Shown: positions 1 through 9,100, counted from the first letter of the stretch. The stretch is DNA of 20,924 nt from a bacterium (GCA_022839105.1 JALHDH010000057.1:499-21422); one strand, 5' to 3'. The notes: generated by a model not told the origin, from the letters alone. A program made the numbers and translations.

Positions 1-850
1 TGAGTTCCTGGACCATCTCGGTGGTCGTCTCGGCGACGGGGACCCCGGCTTCCTGGAAGGCCTCGACCTTGGCCTGGGCCGTCCCGCCCGAACCGGACAC
101 GATGGCACCGGCATGTCCCATGCGCTTGCCTGGGGGGGCCGTCCTTCCGGCGATGAAGGCCACCACAGGAAGCCTCGAGTCCCGGATCCATCGGGCCGCC
201 TCTTCCTCGGCATGGCCTCCGATCTCTCCGATCAGGCCGACCGCCCGGGTCTCCGGGTCCTGCCTGAAGAGTTCCAGGATCTCGACGAAACCGGTTCCCA
301 GGACGGGATCCCCGCCGATCCCCACGCAGGTCGTCTGTCCCAGGCCGGCCCGGGTCAACTCGTCCACCACCTGGTAGGTCAGCGTCCCGCTGCGCGAGAT
401 CAGCCCCACCGGACCGCTTGAGAAGATGCCTGCCGGCATGATGCCCATCTTGCACCTGCCCGGAGAGATCAACCCCGGACAGTTGGGACCGAGGAGTCGG
501 GCTCCTCGGCGCCGGGACTCGGCACGGACCCGGACCATGTCGTGAACCGGAACCCCCTCGGTGATGCAGACCACCAGGGGAATCCCGGCCTCCAGCGCCT
601 CCAGGCAGGCATCCGCCGCCGCAACAGGGGGGACGAAGATCAGGGAGGCGTTGGCGCCGGTGGCCTGGACGGCCGCGGGCACGGTGTCGAAGACCGGGAC
701 GCCCAGGACCTCCTGTCCTCCTCGTCCGGGAGTGACCCCGGCCACCACCCGGGTGCCGGATTCGATCATCTGCTGAGAATGGAAGCGGCCTTCCTTGCCG
801 GTCAGGCCCTGGACCAGGACCCGGGTCGAAGTGTCGATCAGGATGCTCAT
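1..850 (-). CDS. sucD: Succinate-CoA ligase, alpha subunit (3' end cut by window edge)
   Basis: Alpha subunit of succinyl-CoA synthetase, which interconverts succinyl-CoA and succinate with substrate-level NTP formation in the TCA cycle. It binds CoA and carries the phosphorylated histidine. The 283 codons visible are nearly the full family length of about 290. Seen in order: an N-terminal CoA-binding Rossmann region starting MSILIDTSTRVLVQGLTGKE, the SRSGTLTYQVV segment, GEIGGHAEEEAA, and GKRMGHAGAI, which holds the phospho-histidine. The ATG start lies 13 bases after the sucC stop, with a GGGAGGAG Shine-Dalgarno sequence in that gap. The two genes therefore form the usual sucC-sucD operon. 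No stop codon is seen before position 1. Identification is firm. Confidence 0.95.
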   Translation of the reverse strand, partial: MSILIDTSTRVLVQGLTGKEGRFHSQQMIESGTRVVAGVTPGRGGQEVLGVPVFDTVPAAVQATGANASLIFVPPVAAADACLEALEAGIPLVVCITEGVPVHDMVRVRAESRRRGARLLGPNCPGLISPGRCKMGIMPAGIFSSGPVGLISRSGTLTYQVVDELTRAGLGQTTCVGIGGDPVLGTGFVEILELFRQDPETRAVGLIGEIGGHAEEEAARWIRDSRLPVVAFIAGRTAPPGKRMGHAGAIVSGSGGTAQAKVEAFQEAGVPVAETTTEMVQEL

Positions 851-863
851 GCGGTCTCCTCCC

Positions 864-2006
864 TCAGGGGGTTCCGGGTCGGGTCAGAGCGACGATGCGG
901 GCTGCCGCCTCGGCCATGGAATCAGCCGTCTGCAGGCCCCGTTCCAAGAGGAGACGCCTCCCCTCCTCCTGGTTGGTCCCCGAGAGGCGGAGGACCAGGG
1001 GGACCTGGACCTCGAGTTCCTCGAGTCCGGCCAGGATGCCCCGGGCCACCTCGTCGCACCGGGTGATCCCTCCGAAGATGTTGAAGAGGATCCCGCGGAC
1101 CCGGGGGTCGTCGAGGATCAGGCGCAGGGCCTCCCGGACCAGGCCCGCTCCGGCGCCCCCCCCCACATCGAGGAAGTTGGCCGCCCTTCCCCCGACCCTG
1201 CGGACCACGTCCAAGGTGGTCATGACCAGTCCTGCGCCGTTGCCCAGGATCCCGATGTCGCCGTCCAGGCGGACATAGGACAGGCCCAACTCCCGGGCCC
1301 GCCGTTCCAGAGGGTCCTCCTCGGCCACTTCACGCAGTTCGAGCAGCTCGGGATGGCGGAACAAGGCGTTCTCGTCCAGGTCGATCTTGGAGTCTGCCGC
1401 GACCAGGCGCCCATCTCGGAGAACGGCCAGAGGGTTGATCTCGGCCAGCGAGGCATCGATTCCGGAATAGAGTTGCCAGAGGCCTCGGATCACCTGTCCC
1501 AATGCCACCTTCTGGCCCAGGTCCAGAGCTGTGTGATGGACCAGGCGCCGGATCTGGTGTTCCTGCAGGCCCAGATGCGGATGCACGCAGACCTTGAGGA
1601 TGGCCTCGGGGTTCCGGAGCGCCACCTCCTCGATGTCCACGCCGCCCACCGTCGAGAGCATGGCGACATGGGTGCCCTCAGCCCGATCCAGGGTGAAGCC
1701 CAGATAGAATTCCCGATCGATGGCCATCGCCTCCTCGATCAGGACCCTGTGGACCTTCAGCCCCTGGATCTCCATCCCCAGGATCCGCGAGGCGTGCCGG
1801 GCCGCTTCGTCCGGAGTGAGCGCCTTGAGGATCCCTCCGGCCTTTCCCCGGCCTCCGGCGTGGACCTGGGCCTTGACGACCACGTCCCCCCCCAGCTCCG
1901 CGGCCATCGAGCGGGCCTGGTCGGGGGAATCGGCCACCAGGCCGCGCGGGATGGGGATCCCCATCCCCTGGAGCAATCGCTTGCCCTGAAACTCGTAGAG
2001 GTTCAT
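864..2006 (-). CDS. sucC: Succinate-CoA ligase, beta subunit
   Basis: Beta subunit of succinyl-CoA synthetase, an ATP-grasp protein that binds the nucleotide and passes phosphate to the alpha-subunit histidine. At 380 aa it is close to the family's 385-390. Seen in order: MNLYEFQGKRLL start, VVKAQVHAGGRGKAGG in the ATP-grasp region, EINPLAVL with its metal-ligand Glu and Asn, GNGAGLVMTTLD, the NFLDVGGGA nucleotide/CoA-side motif, and FNIFGGITRCDEVA near the C-terminus. The ATG has an AAAGGA ribosome site about 8 bases upstream. Gene order sucC then sucD is the common one. It is transcribed divergently from the two membrane-protein genes starting at 2187. Nucleotide specificity (ATP or GTP) cannot be told by eye. 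Confidence 0.95.
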   Translation of the reverse strand: MNLYEFQGKRLLQGMGIPIPRGLVADSPDQARSMAAELGGDVVVKAQVHAGGRGKAGGILKALTPDEAARHASRILGMEIQGLKVHRVLIEEAMAIDREFYLGFTLDRAEGTHVAMLSTVGGVDIEEVALRNPEAILKVCVHPHLGLQEHQIRRLVHHTALDLGQKVALGQVIRGLWQLYSGIDASLAEINPLAVLRDGRLVAADSKIDLDENALFRHPELLELREVAEEDPLERRARELGLSYVRLDGDIGILGNGAGLVMTTLDVVRRVGGRAANFLDVGGGAGAGLVREALRLILDDPRVRGILFNIFGGITRCDEVARGILAGLEELEVQVPLVLRLSGTNQEEGRRLLLERGLQTADSMAEAAARIVALTRPGTP

Positions 2007-2186
2007 CAGCCCGGTCCTTTCCCGTCAGGACTCCGGAATCCGGAGCGCCGCTCCCCACCTCGGGACGGATCCCCGGCGCGCCGGGTTCTCAGGGTTGCCT
2101 TCCATCCCACACGGGGCTCCTCCTCTGTGCCAGGGAGGGTTCTCCCCTGGAGGAGCGCGGAGGCTTGCAAAGAATTCAACGCGTCC

Positions 2187-2603
2187 ATGAGAGCCCTCCT
2201 TCAGCGTCTGGCCCTTGCCTTCTCGACCGGAGCCCTGAGCGCCTCGGCGGCCCTGGTGCTGGCCTCGCTTCTGGGAAGGGCCGGAGTCGGGCCCGAGCAG
2301 GCCCCGCTGCTGCCCGAGAACCTCCTGCCGCGGGTAGCCGAAGGAGCCCTCTGGGGATTGCCCCTGGCCGTCTTCCTGGGCCGGGCCACCCCTCAGGTCC
2401 TGCTGGCGGCCCTCGTGCTGAGCCTGGCACCCGCCCTGCGCGCCTGGCTGGTCGGCGGTCCGTGGCCTTCGGCCACGGGCCCCTGGGCACCGGCCTGGAT
2501 CCTGGGAGCCTGGGCCCTGTGGGGTGGGATTCTGGGATTGCTGGGGGCCTGGCTGGGCGGGGCGGCTTCCAAGGCCAGGCCCGGGAAGGGGAAGCGTCGA
2601 TGA
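2187..2603 (+). CDS. Small hydrophobic membrane protein, first of a paralogous pair
   Basis: A 138-residue, very hydrophobic protein of unknown function. Likely membrane spans lie at about residues 8-30, 52-66, 70-89 and 102-125, and the C-terminus is basic (KARPGKGKRR), suggesting a cytoplasmic tail. The motif EGALWGLPLAVFLG at 52-65 is mirrored by LGGLWGLVLAPFLG in the next gene, so the two are paralogs. The ATG start is the only sensible one in frame: no other start codon lies close upstream, but its Shine-Dalgarno is weak (a GGAGG sits 23 bases away). The stop overlaps the next ATG by four bases (ATGA). The fold resembles uncharacterised small membrane proteins known in other bacteria; no function is assigned. 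Confidence 0.75.
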   Translation: MRALLQRLALAFSTGALSASAALVLASLLGRAGVGPEQAPLLPENLLPRVAEGALWGLPLAVFLGRATPQVLLAALVLSLAPALRAWLVGGPWPSATGPWAPAWILGAWALWGGILGLLGAWLGGAASKARPGKGKRR

Positions 2604-2995
2604 GGAATCTGGTCCGCAGCCTGGCCTTCCTCTTCTTTGCCGGGGCCCTGGCCGGAACCCTGAGCTCGCTGAGCCTGTGGTTGCTGGGAGCAGCCGGGGT
2701 CACGGCCCAGTGGGGCATCGCCCTGGCCCCGGAACTGACCCCGGAATGGCTCGAGTCCCGAGTCGTGTTGGGAGGGCTGTGGGGGCTGGTCCTGGCCCCC
2801 TTCCTGGGCGACTCGGCCAATCGCCTCCTGGGCCTGGGAGCGGGATTCGGAATCCTGCCCGCCTGCCATGTGGTGATGGTCCAGTGGTCCAGCCCGACGG
2901 GGCCAGGGGCCTGGGCTCCGGTCCTGGTCCTGGCCTTGGGGATGGCCTGGGGGCTGACCACCGCCGCGCTGGCCCTGGCCCTTCGAGAAACCTGA
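2600..2995 (+). CDS. Small hydrophobic membrane protein, second of a paralogous pair
   Basis: A 131-residue membrane protein with about four spans (near residues 6-30, 55-70, 75-95 and 105-128). It shares with its upstream neighbour the overall length, the N-terminal span followed by a Leu-Leu-Gly turn, a Pro-rich segment before the second span, and the LWGL..A.FLG motif at 60-70. The ALAPELTPEWLESRVVLGGL segment at 41-60 is reminiscent of a family of uncharacterised bacterial membrane proteins with 'LTPxWLYPRLVWGG'-like sequence. The ATGA overlap with the first gene implies translational coupling, and the products may form a hetero-oligomer. A strong hairpin directly follows the stop. Function unknown. 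Confidence 0.75.
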   Translation: MRNLVRSLAFLFFAGALAGTLSSLSLWLLGAAGVTAQWGIALAPELTPEWLESRVVLGGLWGLVLAPFLGDSANRLLGLGAGFGILPACHVVMVQWSSPTGPGAWAPVLVLALGMAWGLTTAALALALRET

Positions 2996-3032
2996 GAGCC
3001 ACGGACCCCATCGGTGGGGCTCCGTGGCTCTC
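2994..3032. terminator. Hairpin between convergent genes
   Basis: A near-perfect inverted repeat begins on the stop codon of the second membrane gene: GAGAGCCACGGA then CCCCA, loop TCGG, TGGGG, one bulged C, then TCCGTGGCTCTC. That is 17 base pairs. It lies between this gene and the convergent dehydrogenase gene ending at 3054, so it can serve both strands. There is no run of T on either side, so it is either a Rho-independent terminator lacking a good U-tract or a transcript-end stabiliser. Confidence 0.75.
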
Positions 3033-3053
3033 AAGCCCGAGTGCCTGGGCTTC

Positions 3054-4013
3054 CTAGCGGGGATTCACACAGTTGGGAATCGGTTCCTTTGCCTGGAAGG
3101 CCCTGGCCACGCGCACGGCCTCCAGGCCCGTGTCATACTCGGCCTGGTCGGTCGAGGCGCCGATATGGTGGGTCCCGTAGCAGTTGGGATGCCGGGTGAG
3201 GGGATGGTCATACTCCGCCTGGCCGGTGGTCGGCTCGGCGGGGAACACGTCGAGTCCGGCGCGCAGCCCCTTCTCATCCATGGCCTGGAGAAGGGCCTCG
3301 GTGTCGATCACCTCGGCTCGAGCCGTGTTGATCAGGAGGGCTCCCGGCTTCATCGCCGCGAGGAACTCGGCTCCCACCAGACCGCGCGTGTCGCCGGTCA
3401 GGGCCACGTGGATCGACACGACATCGCTGTGCCGAGCCAGCTCCAGCAGGTCGGGGCAATACTCGATGCCCAGGCTCTCGGCCTTTTCGGGGGTCATGGA
3501 GCGCGACCAGGCCATGATCCGGACATCGAACCCGCGCAGGCGCTGAATCATCTCCCGGCCGATCTGGCCCACTCCCACCAAGCCCACGGTCCGCCCCTTC
3601 AAGCCTTGGGCCTTGCCGAATTCCTTCTTGTTCCAGCGGCCTTGACGAAGCTCGTGGACGTTGTCGGGGATGCGCCGATCCAGGGACAGGAGCAGGCCCA
3701 TGGCCACCTCGGCCACCGCCGCCGAGTTGGTGCCGGGGCAGTTCGCCACGGCGACCCCGCGCTCGGTGGCCGCCGCCACATCGATGGTATTGACTCCGGA
3801 CCCCGCGCGGATCACCAGTCCCAGCTCCGGCGCCGCCTCCAGGGCGGCCCGGGTGACCTTGGTGGAGCGAACAACCAGGACGTTCACGTCCTGCAGGTGC
3901 CCGGGAAGGTCCTCCGCGCCGAGTTCGGGGCGGTTGCTGACCCGGGCCCCGGGAAGGGCCTTGAAGGCTTCAATCGCTTGGGGGTGCATCTTGTCGGCGA
4001 GCAGGATGTGCAT
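3054..4013 (-). CDS. serA: D-3-phosphoglycerate dehydrogenase-type NAD-dependent D-2-hydroxyacid dehydrogenase, short form
   Basis: Member of the D-2-hydroxyacid dehydrogenase family, most likely oxidising 3-phosphoglycerate as the first step of serine synthesis. The 319 residues contain the NAD-binding GVGQIG at 147-152, the catalytic Arg at 232 (INTAR), the catalytic Glu at 260 (FPAEPTT) and the catalytic His at 283 in THHIGAST. The usual Pro before that His is itself His. The C-terminal PNCVNPR resembles the closing segment of short SerA enzymes. There is no C-terminal ACT domain, so classical serine feedback through ACT is not expected. The ATG has GGGAGA upstream at good spacing. Hydroxypyruvate or glyoxylate reductase is the main alternative; no serB or serC lies nearby. 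Confidence 0.82.
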   Translation of the reverse strand: MHILLADKMHPQAIEAFKALPGARVSNRPELGAEDLPGHLQDVNVLVVRSTKVTRAALEAAPELGLVIRAGSGVNTIDVAAATERGVAVANCPGTNSAAVAEVAMGLLLSLDRRIPDNVHELRQGRWNKKEFGKAQGLKGRTVGLVGVGQIGREMIQRLRGFDVRIMAWSRSMTPEKAESLGIEYCPDLLELARHSDVVSIHVALTGDTRGLVGAEFLAAMKPGALLINTARAEVIDTEALLQAMDEKGLRAGLDVFPAEPTTGQAEYDHPLTRHPNCYGTHHIGASTDQAEYDTGLEAVRVARAFQAKEPIPNCVNPR

Positions 4014-4152
4014 CAGGTGGTCTCCCGTCCTATCTTCGGAGTGCCCACGCGCTCCGAGTCGTCATTTGGGCCATCAGGCCCGCGCCTCTTCCCGCCCCGG
4101 GTGAGTTTCCCTCCCGGCTGGACTCGGTCGCTCTCGCATCCGGTACATGCCA

Positions 4153-4189
4153 GAAGCCCGCGTCCTTCCCGAGGGAGGAGACGGGCTTC
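4153..4189 (-). terminator. Hairpin downstream of infA
   Basis: Inverted repeat GAAGCCCG / CGGGCTTC with an inner arm TCC(T)TCCC / GGGAGGA around a two-base turn. It sits 20 bases past the infA stop on the minus strand, which fits a transcription end for infA. No clear U-tract follows. Confidence 0.6.
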
Positions 4190-4208
4190 ATGCCAGGCGA
4201 CGGGGCGC

Positions 4209-4430
4209 CTACTTGTAACGGTAGGTGATCCGCCCTCGACTCAGGTCATACGGGGAAAGCTCGACCGTGACCTTGTCTCCGGGGAGAATCCGGATGAAAT
4301 GCCGGCGGATCTTGCCGGAGACGTGCGCCAGCACGCGGTGCCCGTTGGGCAGTTCAACCCCGAAACGAGCGTTGGGGTAGGCCTCGACCACGGTTCCCTC
4401 GACTTCGATTGCTTCCTCTTTCTCGGACAA
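4209..4430 (-). CDS. infA: Translation initiation factor IF-1, TTG start
   Basis: IF-1 is a small OB-fold protein that binds the 30S A site during initiation. The sequence is unmistakable: IEVEGTVVEAYPNARFGVEL, then GHRVLAHVSGKIRRHFIRIL, then GDKVTVELSPYDLSRGRITY. The longest open frame begins at a GTG at 4439, but that codon lies inside the Shine-Dalgarno sequence GGGAGGTGA (4436-4444). A TTG at 4430 lies five bases past it and gives a 73-residue protein starting MSEKEEAIEVEG, matching the usual 71-73 residues. I therefore place the start at 4430. The gene stands alone with its own promoter, not in a ribosomal-protein cluster. Confidence 0.95.
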   Translation of the reverse strand: MSEKEEAIEVEGTVVEAYPNARFGVELPNGHRVLAHVSGKIRRHFIRILPGDKVTVELSPYDLSRGRITYRYK

Positions 4431-4435
4431 CCTGT

Positions 4436-4444
4436 TCACCTCCC
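4436..4444 (-). promoter_or_regulatory. Ribosome binding site that decides the infA start
   Basis: GGGAGGTGA on the minus strand is almost a perfect complement of the 16S rRNA 3' end. The alternative GTG start overlaps it, so initiation must be at the TTG five bases downstream. Confidence 0.8.
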
Positions 4445-4475
4445 AACCGGGATGACCCGGATAAAATCAAAGACT

Positions 4476-4498
4476 CGGGAGCCGCAAGGGAGCTCCCG
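4476..4498 (-). promoter_or_regulatory. Leader hairpin with T-rich tail, possible attenuator of infA
   Basis: In the leader, minus strand, CGGGAGC pairs with GCTCCCG around a nine-base loop. It is followed by a T-rich stretch (AGTCTTTGATTTTAT). This resembles an intrinsic terminator placed between promoter and gene. The left arm also belongs to a 10-base palindrome, GGGAGCTCCC, which could form a competing structure. It could instead end readthrough from the TPR gene upstream. Confidence 0.45.
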
Positions 4499-4535
4499 TG
4501 ATCGGGACCCGCGCTTCTATGTTCCCGGCGACGCC

Positions 4536-4564
4536 ATTATGGCAGCGTCCCCGAAGGAAATCAA
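4536..4564 (-). promoter_or_regulatory. Sigma70-like promoter for infA
   Basis: On the minus strand TTGATT (4559-4564) is followed after exactly 17 bases by CATAAT (4536-4541). Each hexamer matches the consensus at four or five positions. Transcription would begin near 4529, giving a leader of about 100 bases before the infA start. It is the best promoter match noticed in the window. Confidence 0.7.
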
Positions 4565-4612
4565 CCCCTTCAGGCCCGACCGGAGCACAAGGCCCGGAAA
4601 CCCGAACGGTTC

Positions 4613-6184
4613 TCAGACGGGAGGGCGGTCGATCAGGTCGCGCTGGTCCCCCCTCCCGCTGGGAGCCCATTCCTGCAGCCAGCCCTGGACCTGGGCCTGG
4701 AGATCCGCCCGCCCGGCCTGGGCCAGGACCTGCGCTGCCCGCCGCGCCACCGTGATGGCCGCCGCCCAGTCCCCGCTCTGGTCCATCAGCAGAGCCAGGT
4801 CGGCCAGGGCCACCCCGACGACCTCCTTGTCACCGAGCTCCCGGGCCTGGTCAAAGCATTCCTCCAGGATCCGTCGGGCCTCGCCGGCCTGCCCCCGAGC
4901 CATCGTGGAGACGGCGGCGTTCAATCGGGCTCGCAGAAGAGCCGGCCGATCGCCTTCTTCCTGAAGGAGGGCCAGGGCTGAGCGATGCAGGCGGGCAGCC
5001 CGGTCGTGGCGGCCCTGCAGGTGGCTCAGGAGGCCCAGGTTGGAGAGCACCCGGGCCTCTTCGGGGCGATTCTCGGCGGCGACCGAGAACTCCAGGGCCC
5101 TGCGCAGATGCTCCTCGGCCGCCTGAAGGTCTCCGGATTTCTGGTCGAGCAGCCCTCGGGCCCACCAGCCCAGAGCCAGGTTCCGGGCATCCTGGACCTC
5201 CTCGGAAGCCTCCAGGGAGGCCCCCAGGCTCTCCCGGGCACCCGGGAGGTCTTCGGACTGAAGCCGGACCATGGCCTTCCAGCGCAGGGAACGCGCCAGC
5301 CCCAGGCGCTCGCCCGACTCCTCCCACAAAAGCCGGCTCGAGTCCCAGCAGGCTTCGGCCTCCTGGAAGCGACCCAGGCGGGACTGGAGGACCCCCAGGT
5401 TCTGGAGGACGCGGGCCTGCGTCCGGAGGTCGCCGACCTCGCGGCTGTGGAGCAGGGCTTCCCGGAAGGCCTGCTCGGCCTGCTGGGGTCGGTCCAGGCG
5501 GAGCAGGACTGCCCCCAACGAGTCCAGGGCCTGCCCCAGGAGCTCGAGATCCGACGCCTCACGCAGCTTCTCGAGGGCCTCCAGGTGTCCCTGGAGGGCC
5601 TCCTCCCAGTCCCGGCGGGCCACCGCCTCCCGGCTCTTCCCCAGCAGTTCCCGTCCCGCCGACCCGGGCTCACCCGCCGAGTCCCCCTCCACGAGAAGCT
5701 CCCAGAGGGTCTCCAGGAGCCCCTCCCCGTCCAGGCTCCGGTTGGCCCAGGCCCTCCAGGCCAGTTCACGGGCCCGCGGACAGGAGCGGCGGGCCGCGCT
5801 GGTGACCAGGACCTGTCCTCCGACACCCAGGGACAGGACCCGCCTGGTCTTGTCCAGATCGGGTCCGGAGTAGTCTCCCAGCGCAAAGCCCCGTCGGGGG
5901 TCCTGCGCGGTGTGCACCGCGATCCGCAGGGCCCGCCCCAGCCGAGTCCCGGCCGAGACCTTCTGGATCTCCAGGGCGCAGTCCAGGGCCTCCCGCGTGG
6001 CGGGGAAGACGGCCAGCAGTCCCGGAGGCCCCTCCTGCGCCACCTTCCCCCCATGCTCGGTGCAGGCCCCCTGCAGGGCCCGTTCCAGGACCTGCACCCG
6101 ATGGGCCGACAACTCCGGGGCTCCCGGAGCGGGCTCCAGGGCCAGCATCGCGAGATGGCCTTCGGGCCAGGAAGAGGCGTTCAA
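4613..6184 (-). CDS. TPR-repeat protein with degenerate class III cyclase-like N-terminus
   Basis: A 523-residue protein, probably cytoplasmic. Residues about 10-160 resemble the class III adenylate/guanylate cyclase fold found on ATPase-TPR regulators: LRIAVHTAQ at 86-94 and GDYSGPDLDKTRRVLSLGVGGQVLVTS over about 103-129. The catalytic metal Asp residues are not visible, and the usual Asn-Arg of the 'GPAVNRAARL' helix is replaced by Asp-Lys-Thr-Arg, so it should be inactive. From about 183 to 500 it is a run of tetratricopeptide repeats with the W/L-G-A-F-A-P pattern (for example QALDSLGAVLLRLDRPQQAE). The start is TTG, with GGAGG seven bases upstream, overlapping the previous gene's stop (TTGA). 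It is thus translationally coupled to the GGDEF/HEAT gene and probably its partner. Confidence 0.8.
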   Translation of the reverse strand: MNASSWPEGHLAMLALEPAPGAPELSAHRVQVLERALQGACTEHGGKVAQEGPPGLLAVFPATREALDCALEIQKVSAGTRLGRALRIAVHTAQDPRRGFALGDYSGPDLDKTRRVLSLGVGGQVLVTSAARRSCPRARELAWRAWANRSLDGEGLLETLWELLVEGDSAGEPGSAGRELLGKSREAVARRDWEEALQGHLEALEKLREASDLELLGQALDSLGAVLLRLDRPQQAEQAFREALLHSREVGDLRTQARVLQNLGVLQSRLGRFQEAEACWDSSRLLWEESGERLGLARSLRWKAMVRLQSEDLPGARESLGASLEASEEVQDARNLALGWWARGLLDQKSGDLQAAEEHLRRALEFSVAAENRPEEARVLSNLGLLSHLQGRHDRAARLHRSALALLQEEGDRPALLRARLNAAVSTMARGQAGEARRILEECFDQARELGDKEVVGVALADLALLMDQSGDWAAAITVARRAAQVLAQAGRADLQAQVQGWLQEWAPSGRGDQRDLIDRPPV

Positions 6185-9100
6185 GGTTGAACCTCCGGCG
6201 CGGCGGAAGACTCCGGTTCGGGGACCAGACCCGGCCAGGTGCCGTCCAGCCAGGCTACGGTCTTCTCACCCGCCGGGTTGGAGGGCAGCGGCGCCGACGA
6301 GCCCCAGCCGAGAAGGGTCTGGAAGTCCTGGGCCTCGGGCGAATCGGGAAGGCCTGTCGGAGTCGAGGGGGGCGGCCCGGAGACCTCCGGCTCCAGGAGC
6401 TGGATCTCCTGGTCGGGTTCCCGGACGGGCGGTCCGATCTCGGCCTGGGGGAGCAGGGGCTCCAGGAGCATGTCCTCCAGTCCCCCTGTGGGGCGGGTCT
6501 CGACCAGGTCGCTGGGAAGATGGCCCTGTCGGGCCTGCATCCGGGCCAGGGCCAGACGGGCCGCCGCCCGGACCGTGGCCTCGGAATCCTGGGCTGCCCG
6601 GTTCAGGGCGCGTTCCACCCGCGGCGCATCGCTGCCCAGGATGGGAAAATGCGCCAGGGCCAGGGCCGCCGCGCAACGGGCCTCGGTGCTGCGGGCCCGG
6701 TACAGGCTGAAGCGTCGCGACAGACAGCGCAGCAAGGCCTGCACTCCGTCTCGTTCCTGCAACTGGCCCAGGGTGGTGCAGGCGCGGGCCTGCAGTCGCG
6801 GATCCGGATCCGCGAAGAGGGGCGCCGTCGAGCGGCAGAAGCTCAGGACCCGGGGCAGGAGATCCCGAATCTGGTAGTCTCCCACCGCGGTCAGGCAGTC
6901 CAGGAGGACCTCGACCGGAGCGTTCTTCTGGGACAGGAGCCGGGAGAGTTCGGCCCCCAGGGCCTGGGCATCCCGTTTCTGGAGGGCCCGGATGGCCGTC
7001 TGACGGACCTGGCGGGAGGGATGGGAGAGGAAGGCCACCAGGGTCTCGCCCACTGCCGGGGCCTCGAAACCCTCCAGGCAGGCCAGCAGGCGGGGACGCT
7101 CCTCCTCCGAGAAGCTGTCGTGGACTGCCGTCAGGAGCCGGGGGACCACCTCTTCGTCGAGGCGCTGCAGAAGGTGCAGGGCGATCTTGCGCGCCCGGGC
7201 ATCGGGGCTTCGAGCCAGCAACTGGGTCAGGGGATGGATGGAGTCCTCGCCCCGCTCCAGGAAGGCCTTGGCGGCCGCGGTCACCTTGATCCGGTTTCCA
7301 GATTCCAGGTCGGCCACCAGGACGTCCCAGTCCTCCGAGAGCTCCTCGACGAACGAGAGGTCCAGGTACTTCGACATCTCCTCATACCATGCGGTCACCT
7401 CCTCCCGGGCCGCCATGAGGCTGGCCAGTTCGGCGACCGGAACCTCCGCGATTTCGGCCTCGGCTTCTCGAGGCTGGAGCTGGGCAGGGGAAGGTTCCTG
7501 TCCCGGCTCCGGGGATCGCACCAGGACCAGCCCGTCGTCGCTGGTACGGCGCATCAGGACATCCCTCTCCCCCACCTCGACGAAGAGGCGGTCGTTGGGG
7601 ATCACGTGGCGGACTCCCCGCTCCTCGAGCATGGCCGCCATGCCGTCCTGAGCCTTGAGCTCGTCCGGCGAGAGGGCCAGGGCCTCGGTCAGGGCCCTGA
7701 GCTCCGAGAGGTTCAGGCCGGGGGTGAAGGAGAGGGATTGCAGATTCCAGGAAGGCCCCAGATCCAGGCGCCCGATCCGGCGCGCCGCGGCGTCGGGCGG
7801 ATGGCCGTTGACGATCAGGACCCCCCGCGCCTCGCTGAAGTCCAACCGGTTCCGAGTCCGGTGGAACCGGGCCAGGGCCCCGAGCAACTCGGTCTGCGTG
7901 GCGGCCACCTGCGGGTGCTCGACACCGTAGAAGCGGACCCCCTTGACCAGCATCCTCAAGAGACGCGCGATCTCCATGACCTGGGCCCACTCCGCCGGCG
8001 TCAGGGGCTGGTCGGGACCGGGGAGCTCGGTGGCCTCGGCGGAGTGGCCGGAGGAGGGCTCGCCTGAGCCTGCCACCTGCCGATGCAGTTCGGCCAGTTG
8101 CAGCTCGAGCGTTCGAGCCCCCGCGGAGTCATGGGCCTGGCGCAGATGGTAGGCCAGTTCCGAGAGCGCCCTGTGGGGGCGCCCGGCGGAGGTGAGCCGA
8201 CGGACCCGGACGATCTCCAGATGCACGGCCCGGCGTTCCTCCTCCGGCAGGCTCCGCTCCAGATCGCGGCGCAGGAACTCCGAGGAGAAGCGGAAGGCCT
8301 CCCCATGGTCGGATTCCTCCAGGAGATCCAGGGCACGGGCCTGCTCCAGGAGGCCTCGGACATGGCCCTCGTCCAGGTCCTGGATGGCCAGCAGGGTCTG
8401 GAATTCGAAGCGGCTTCCCAGGATGGCGGCCCGGGCCAGGAGGCGACGCGCGGGCTCATCGAGGTTCTCGATTCGAGGCTTCAGGGCCGCCACCGGGGAA
8501 TCGCCTCGGGCGTGCAGCAGGTCCTTGAGGGTCTCCTGGACCAGGAGCGGCAGACCGCGGGAGCGCCGGAAGACCTCCGCTACCAGGACATCCCGGGGGG
8601 GAACCGGCAGGATGGCCTCCAGCATCGCCCGCACATGCACCGGGTTCAGGGGCTCCAGCAGGATCTCCCGAATCTCCTGGACGGCCCGGACCTCCTCGAG
8701 GAACTCCCTCAAAGGGTGGCCTTCCGCTTCGGGGGGGGCCTCGGAATCCGTGGGATCCACGGCGGCGCAGAGCGAAATCCCGGAGACCCGCCGCGACCAC
8801 AGGGCCCGCAGGACCTGCCAGGTGCTCCGCTCGACCCGGTGGGCCTCGTCCAGCAGGAGGAGAAGAGGCCCCTCGCGGCACAGGTCCTCCAGGATCCGCA
8901 CGAAGGTCCCCCGCAGTGGGGCCTCCAGGGGCTCAGGGGCGGGCGGAGCCGAGGAGAACATCGGGCTCAGGCGGCCCAGGGCGGCGAGTTCGAGCTCGGT
9001 CAGGCCGGAGCGCAGTCTGGAACGCAGCGCCGGTTCCCTGGAGAGGAGACCCTCCAGGCCCCGGATCAGGGTGATGAAGGGTTGGCCCACGGTCGCCGGA

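Noticed and set aside
2032..2150. Short inverted repeats in the sucC/membrane-gene divergent region (near 2032-2046 and 2130-2150) as operators.
   Set aside because: Short GC-rich repeats of this kind are expected by chance at this base composition, and no promoter could be placed around them.
3024..4964. A plus-strand frame of 646 codons across serA and infA.
   Set aside because: Antisense to two well-identified genes and without any recognisable sequence.
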